Positions 61,293-64,000 of a stretch of DNA of 64,000 bases are shown here, in pieces. Within the stretch, counting starts at the first letter, position 1. The number at the start of each line of letters is the position of its first letter. Location of the stretch: the NCBI GenBank assembly GCA_963792385.1, contig CAWBVZ010000012.1, positions 1,116,001-1,180,000 on the forward strand, read 5' to 3'. A program made the position numbers and the translations under genes. Source of the stretch: DASSUW01 sp963792385 (GTDB lineage: Bacteria; Actinomycetota; Thermoleophilia; Solirubrobacterales; Solirubrobacteraceae). The notes below the pieces were generated by a model that saw only the letters and a program-made list of their open reading frames with translations, did no database searches and was not told where the DNA came from.

Positions 61293-61930
61293 GCGACGCA
61301 CAGGTGCTGATCGTCGACGACCATCCCGTGGTGCGGCACGGGCTGCGCAGGATGCTCTCCCTGCTACCCGACGTGCAGTACGCCGGCGAGGCCGAGTCCG
61401 GCGCCGAGGCGATCCGCGCCGCTGCTGCGAGCGCTCCAGACGTCGTGCTGCTCGACCTCCGCCTGCCGGGCGCCGACGGGATCCAGGTCGCGCGGATGCT
61501 GCGCCGCATCGCGCCACAAGCGCGGATCCTGATCGTCACGGTCGACGACGATCCGAGCGAAGCGGCACGCGCGCTCGAGGCCGGCGTGGACGGCTTCCTG
61601 CTCAAGAGCGCGAGCCTCGAGGAGCTCGGCGCGGCGATCCGCCGGACTCTGCGCGGCGAGCGTGTCGTCGCCTCGGAGTTGATGGGACCGCTTCTCGAAG
61701 GCTACGCGGCCCTCCTCCGCGAGCGCACGAGCAACGACTCCGACCTGTCGGCCGAGGAGCTGCGGATCCTCGAAGGCGTCGCTCACGGCCACAGCTACCG
61801 AGAGCTCGCCGCTGCGATGTATCTGAGTGAGATCACGGTGCGCCGGCGGGTGCAGGACATCTACCGCAAGCTCGACGTGCGCGACCGGGCGCACGCCGTC
61901 GCCGTGGCTATGCGGCGGGGGCTGATCTGA
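61289..61930 (+). CDS. NarL/FixJ-type response regulator
   Basis: The product has 213 residues. The receiver domain has the acidic pair in VLIVDDHPVVRHGLRRML, the phospho-acceptor Asp in DVVLLDLRLPGADGIQ (about residue 54) and the conserved Lys in DGFLLKSASLEELGAAI. The LuxR-type helix-turn-helix is divergent: LSAEELRILEGVAHGHSYRE then LAAAMYLSEITVRRRVQDIY. No kinase is adjacent; the two orphan NarL-type kinases at 37794 and 39093 are candidates. The start overlaps the SDR stop as ATGA. Its 3' end overlaps the convergent FAH gene by 23 nt. Confidence 0.88.
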   Translation: MSDAQVLIVDDHPVVRHGLRRMLSLLPDVQYAGEAESGAEAIRAAAASAPDVVLLDLRLPGADGIQVARMLRRIAPQARILIVTVDDDPSEAARALEAGVDGFLLKSASLEELGAAIRRTLRGERVVASELMGPLLEGYAALLRERTSNDSDLSAEELRILEGVAHGHSYRELAAAMYLSEITVRRRVQDIYRKLDVRDRAHAVAVAMRRGLI

Positions 61931-62741
61931 CCGGGTTGCGCAGGACGCCGATGCCCTCCACCTCCGTCTCGACGACGTCGCCTGGCTGGAGGTGACGCGG
62001 CGGGTTCATGAACTCGCCGCATCCCCAGGGCGTGCCGGTGAGGAGCACGTCGCCGGGCTCGAGCGTGAAGGCCCGCGAGCAGTGCGCCAGCAGCTGGGCA
62101 ACGCCGAAGAGCATGTGCTCCGTGCTCGAGTCCTGCACCGTCTCGCCGTTGACGCGCGTGTACAGGGCGAGTCGCTGCGGGTCGCCGATCTCGTCCGGCG
62201 TGACGATCTCGGGCCCGAGCGGGCAGAACGTGTCGAGGCTCTTGCCGCGCGTCCATTGGCCGTCGCCGAATTGCAGGTCGCGCGCGGACACGTCGTTCGC
62301 GACCGTATAGCCCAACACGCCTTCGAGCGCCGCCTCCTCCGTCACGTTACGGAGCGGCGATCCGATCACCGCCGCCAGCTCGACCTCCCAATCAACGCGC
62401 GACGTCAGCGTGGCGTCGAAGACGATCGCCTCGTCCGGTCCGATGACGCTCGACGGGAACTTCGCGAACACGAGCGGTGCAGCCGGAGCCTCCAGCCCCG
62501 CCTCGCGGATGTGGTCGAGGTAGTTGAGACCGATCGCGACGATCTTGCCCGGGCGCAGCGGCGCCTCGGGAACCGGGTTCGCCAGCGGCTCGGGCGACGC
62601 TTGATCCGCCGCCTGTCGGAGCGCGGCGGCACCGGAGCGGACGAGCGCGCCGAGGTCGTCGGACGCAAGCGCATGCCAGGACTCGCCACGGCGCACTGCC
62701 GCGACGCGACGATCGAGGACGCGCATCTGGGCCAGGCGCAT
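61908..62741 (-). CDS. Fumarylacetoacetate hydrolase family protein
   Basis: The product has 277 residues from ATG 62741 (ATG 62726 is possible). It has the FAH fold motifs IVAIGLNYLDHIREAGLE, VDWEVELAAVIG (metal Glu pair), LGYTVANDVSARDLQ, KSLDTFCPLGPEIVT and the C-terminal VLLTGTPWGCGEFMNP. Family members cleave or decarboxylate 2-oxo acids such as acylpyruvates and 2-hydroxyhepta-diene-dioates. The setting beside keto-acid genes suits a catabolic step. It is divergent from the last aminotransferase. Confidence 0.87.
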   Translation of the reverse strand: MRLAQMRVLDRRVAAVRRGESWHALASDDLGALVRSGAAALRQAADQASPEPLANPVPEAPLRPGKIVAIGLNYLDHIREAGLEAPAAPLVFAKFPSSVIGPDEAIVFDATLTSRVDWEVELAAVIGSPLRNVTEEAALEGVLGYTVANDVSARDLQFGDGQWTRGKSLDTFCPLGPEIVTPDEIGDPQRLALYTRVNGETVQDSSTEHMLFGVAQLLAHCSRAFTLEPGDVLLTGTPWGCGEFMNPPRHLQPGDVVETEVEGIGVLRNPVRSAPAA

Positions 62742-62856
62742 ATGGCCGCGAGCGTACCGGCGCGGCGTCGCGCGATGCCGCGCCGCCGCCGATTGAGCGG
62801 TGTTACGCGCAACAGTGAGCGCGGCGAACACGATCGGCACGCGTAGCATCCGCGCG

Positions 62857-64000
62857 ATGCCAGCCCCCGAACTGTCCCAGCGCGCCCTGTCGATGCCGGC
62901 CTCCGGCATCCGGGAGATGATGGGGCGTGCGGCCCGCATGGACGACGTCGTGCACCTCGAGGTGGGGGAGCCGGGGTTCCGGACGCCCGACCACATCATC
63001 GAGGCCGCGCTGCGCGCCGCGCGCGATGGCCACACGCGATACACGCCCGCGGCCGGTGTCCCGGCGCTGCGCGAGGCGGTGGCAGACCGCGTCAGCGAGC
63101 GCTGGGGTCGCGCGGTGACCCCCGGGCAGGTCATCGTCACCGTGGGAGGTGTCAACGCGATCGCGCTGGCCGGCCTCGCCGCGCTCGACCCCGGGGACGA
63201 GGTGCTGCTCCCGGATCCCGGCTGGCCCAACTATCTGAGCATGGCCGAGCTGGCCGGCGCTACCGCGGTCATGTATCCGCTGCCGACTGAGCGCGGCTTC
63301 GCCCCCGACCCCGACCAGCTCGCCGCGCTCATCACGCCGCGCACGCGCGCGTTGGTGATCAACACTCCCGGCAACCCAACCGGCGGCGTGTTCGACGCAG
63401 GTGTCGTCGAGGCCCTCGTGGCCCTGTGCGAGCGGCACGGGATCCGCCTGATCTCCGACGAGATGTACGAAGACCTCGTGTTCGGCACGAGCCACGTGTC
63501 CGCCGGCGCCGGCGCCGATGAGGTCATCTACGTCTCGGGCTGCTCGAAGACCTACGCGATGACCGGCTGGCGCATCGGCTTTGCCGTCGCGCCCGAGCCC
63601 GTCGTCACCGCGATGGAGCGGCTGCAGGAGCCGCTCGTGTCGTGCGCGTCGTCGATCTCGCAAGCGGCCGCCGTCGCGGCGCTACGCGGACCCCAGGGCT
63701 GCGTCGGCGAGATGCGCGATGCGTACGAGCGGCGCCGCGACACCGTCGTCGAGCTGCTCGGCCCGGAGCTCGTGCCGGTCACGCCCTTGGGCGGCTTCTA
63801 CGCGATGGTCGACCTCGGCGCGACCGGCATCCGCGGCATGGAGCTCGGGCTCGCGGTGCTCGAGTCGGCGCGCGTCGCCACCGCACCGGGCGCCGCGTTC
63901 GGGACGACTATCGACGGCTTCGTCCGCGTGTCGTTCGCGGGTGCCGACGAAGAGGTCCAGGAGGGCTGCCGCCGGCTGCTCGAGTTCCACGCCGCTCACC
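62857..64000 (+). CDS. PLP-dependent aminotransferase, class I/II (3' end outside window)
   Basis: About 381 residues are present with no stop before the window ends, so at most a few C-terminal residues are missing. The sequence parallels the protein at 54825: VVHLEVGEPGFRTPDHIIEA, DPGWPNYLSMAELAGA, VINTPGNPTGGVFDAG, LISDEMYEDLVFG, PLP Lys in SGCSKTYAMTGWRIGFAVA, and FVRVSFAG near the end. The two are clear paralogues in the same cluster, probably with different substrates. The ATG at 62857 fits the family start. Confidence 0.88.
   Translation, partial: MPAPELSQRALSMPASGIREMMGRAARMDDVVHLEVGEPGFRTPDHIIEAALRAARDGHTRYTPAAGVPALREAVADRVSERWGRAVTPGQVIVTVGGVNAIALAGLAALDPGDEVLLPDPGWPNYLSMAELAGATAVMYPLPTERGFAPDPDQLAALITPRTRALVINTPGNPTGGVFDAGVVEALVALCERHGIRLISDEMYEDLVFGTSHVSAGAGADEVIYVSGCSKTYAMTGWRIGFAVAPEPVVTAMERLQEPLVSCASSISQAAAVAALRGPQGCVGEMRDAYERRRDTVVELLGPELVPVTPLGGFYAMVDLGATGIRGMELGLAVLESARVATAPGAAFGTTIDGFVRVSFAGADEEVQEGCRRLLEFHAAH

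Overview
The window is very GC-rich, densely coded actinobacterial chromosome. The gene content fits Solirubrobacterales/Thermoleophilia best: several very large LuxR regulators with AAA-type ATPase domains, an orphan fatty-acyl-AMP ligase, an LLM-class (probably F420-dependent) oxidoreductase, secreted subtilases, tRNAs without an encoded CCA, and frequent ATGA/GTGA start-stop overlaps. The taxonomic placement is inferred from gene style, not from a marker gene.

1-8.85 kb is ordinary chromosome. It carries the tail of an amidase, an inositol-phosphatase-like enzyme, a ferritin-like protein and a GNAT acetyltransferase, an acyl-AMP ligase, a RibD/DHFR-like reductase divergent from an HxlR-SCP2 regulator, a free-standing LAGLIDADG-type protein under a LexA-like box, an enoyl-reductase-like SDR, and five tRNAs (Leu-CAA, Leu-UAG, Trp-CCA, Gly-UCC, Pro-GGG).

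8.80-17.49 kb is an integrated element inserted at the 3' end of tRNA-Pro(GGG). It is bounded by 49-nt direct repeats (48/49 identical). It carries a tyrosine integrase that is frameshifted in its catalytic domain, an HNH-type protein, a YaaC-family protein, a MobF/TrwC relaxase-helicase, a membrane protein with an 11-residue repeat coiled coil, and a methyltransferase. A relaxase without any type IV secretion genes suggests an integrative mobilisable element.

17.5-33.7 kb looks like a patchwork. At least four intergenic copies of an unusual repeat (direct CCGAAACACG boxes around a hairpin, then a tRNA-Pro-3'-end-like tail, often then a terminator hairpin) separate small gene blocks. These blocks are a pair of membrane proteins, a decayed rhamnosidase, a large LuxR regulator, two tiny overlapping genes, a selenium-binding-protein (SBP56) operon opposite a SARP/BTAD regulator, an aldehyde dehydrogenase, a methyltransferase-flavoprotein operon and a TPR-LuxR regulator. 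Serial insertion at tRNA-Pro-like sites is one explanation.

33.7-53.9 kb holds secreted and signalling proteins: a vanadium-haloperoxidase-like protein lacking a key His, a secreted endonuclease/phosphatase-fold enzyme, two histidine kinases, two more giant LuxR-ATPases, two subtilases, two MFS transporters and the LLM oxidoreductase.

53.9-64.0 kb is a catabolic-looking cluster. Two FadR-type GntR regulators sit at operator-like inverted repeats with the same half-site. They accompany two related aminotransferases, a cupin, two SDRs, an oxalyl-CoA-synthetase-like ligase coupled to a ketopantoate-reductase-like enzyme, an orphan response regulator and a fumarylacetoacetate-hydrolase-family enzyme. 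The substrate cannot be read from sequence; a keto/amino acid or short dicarboxylate is the natural guess.
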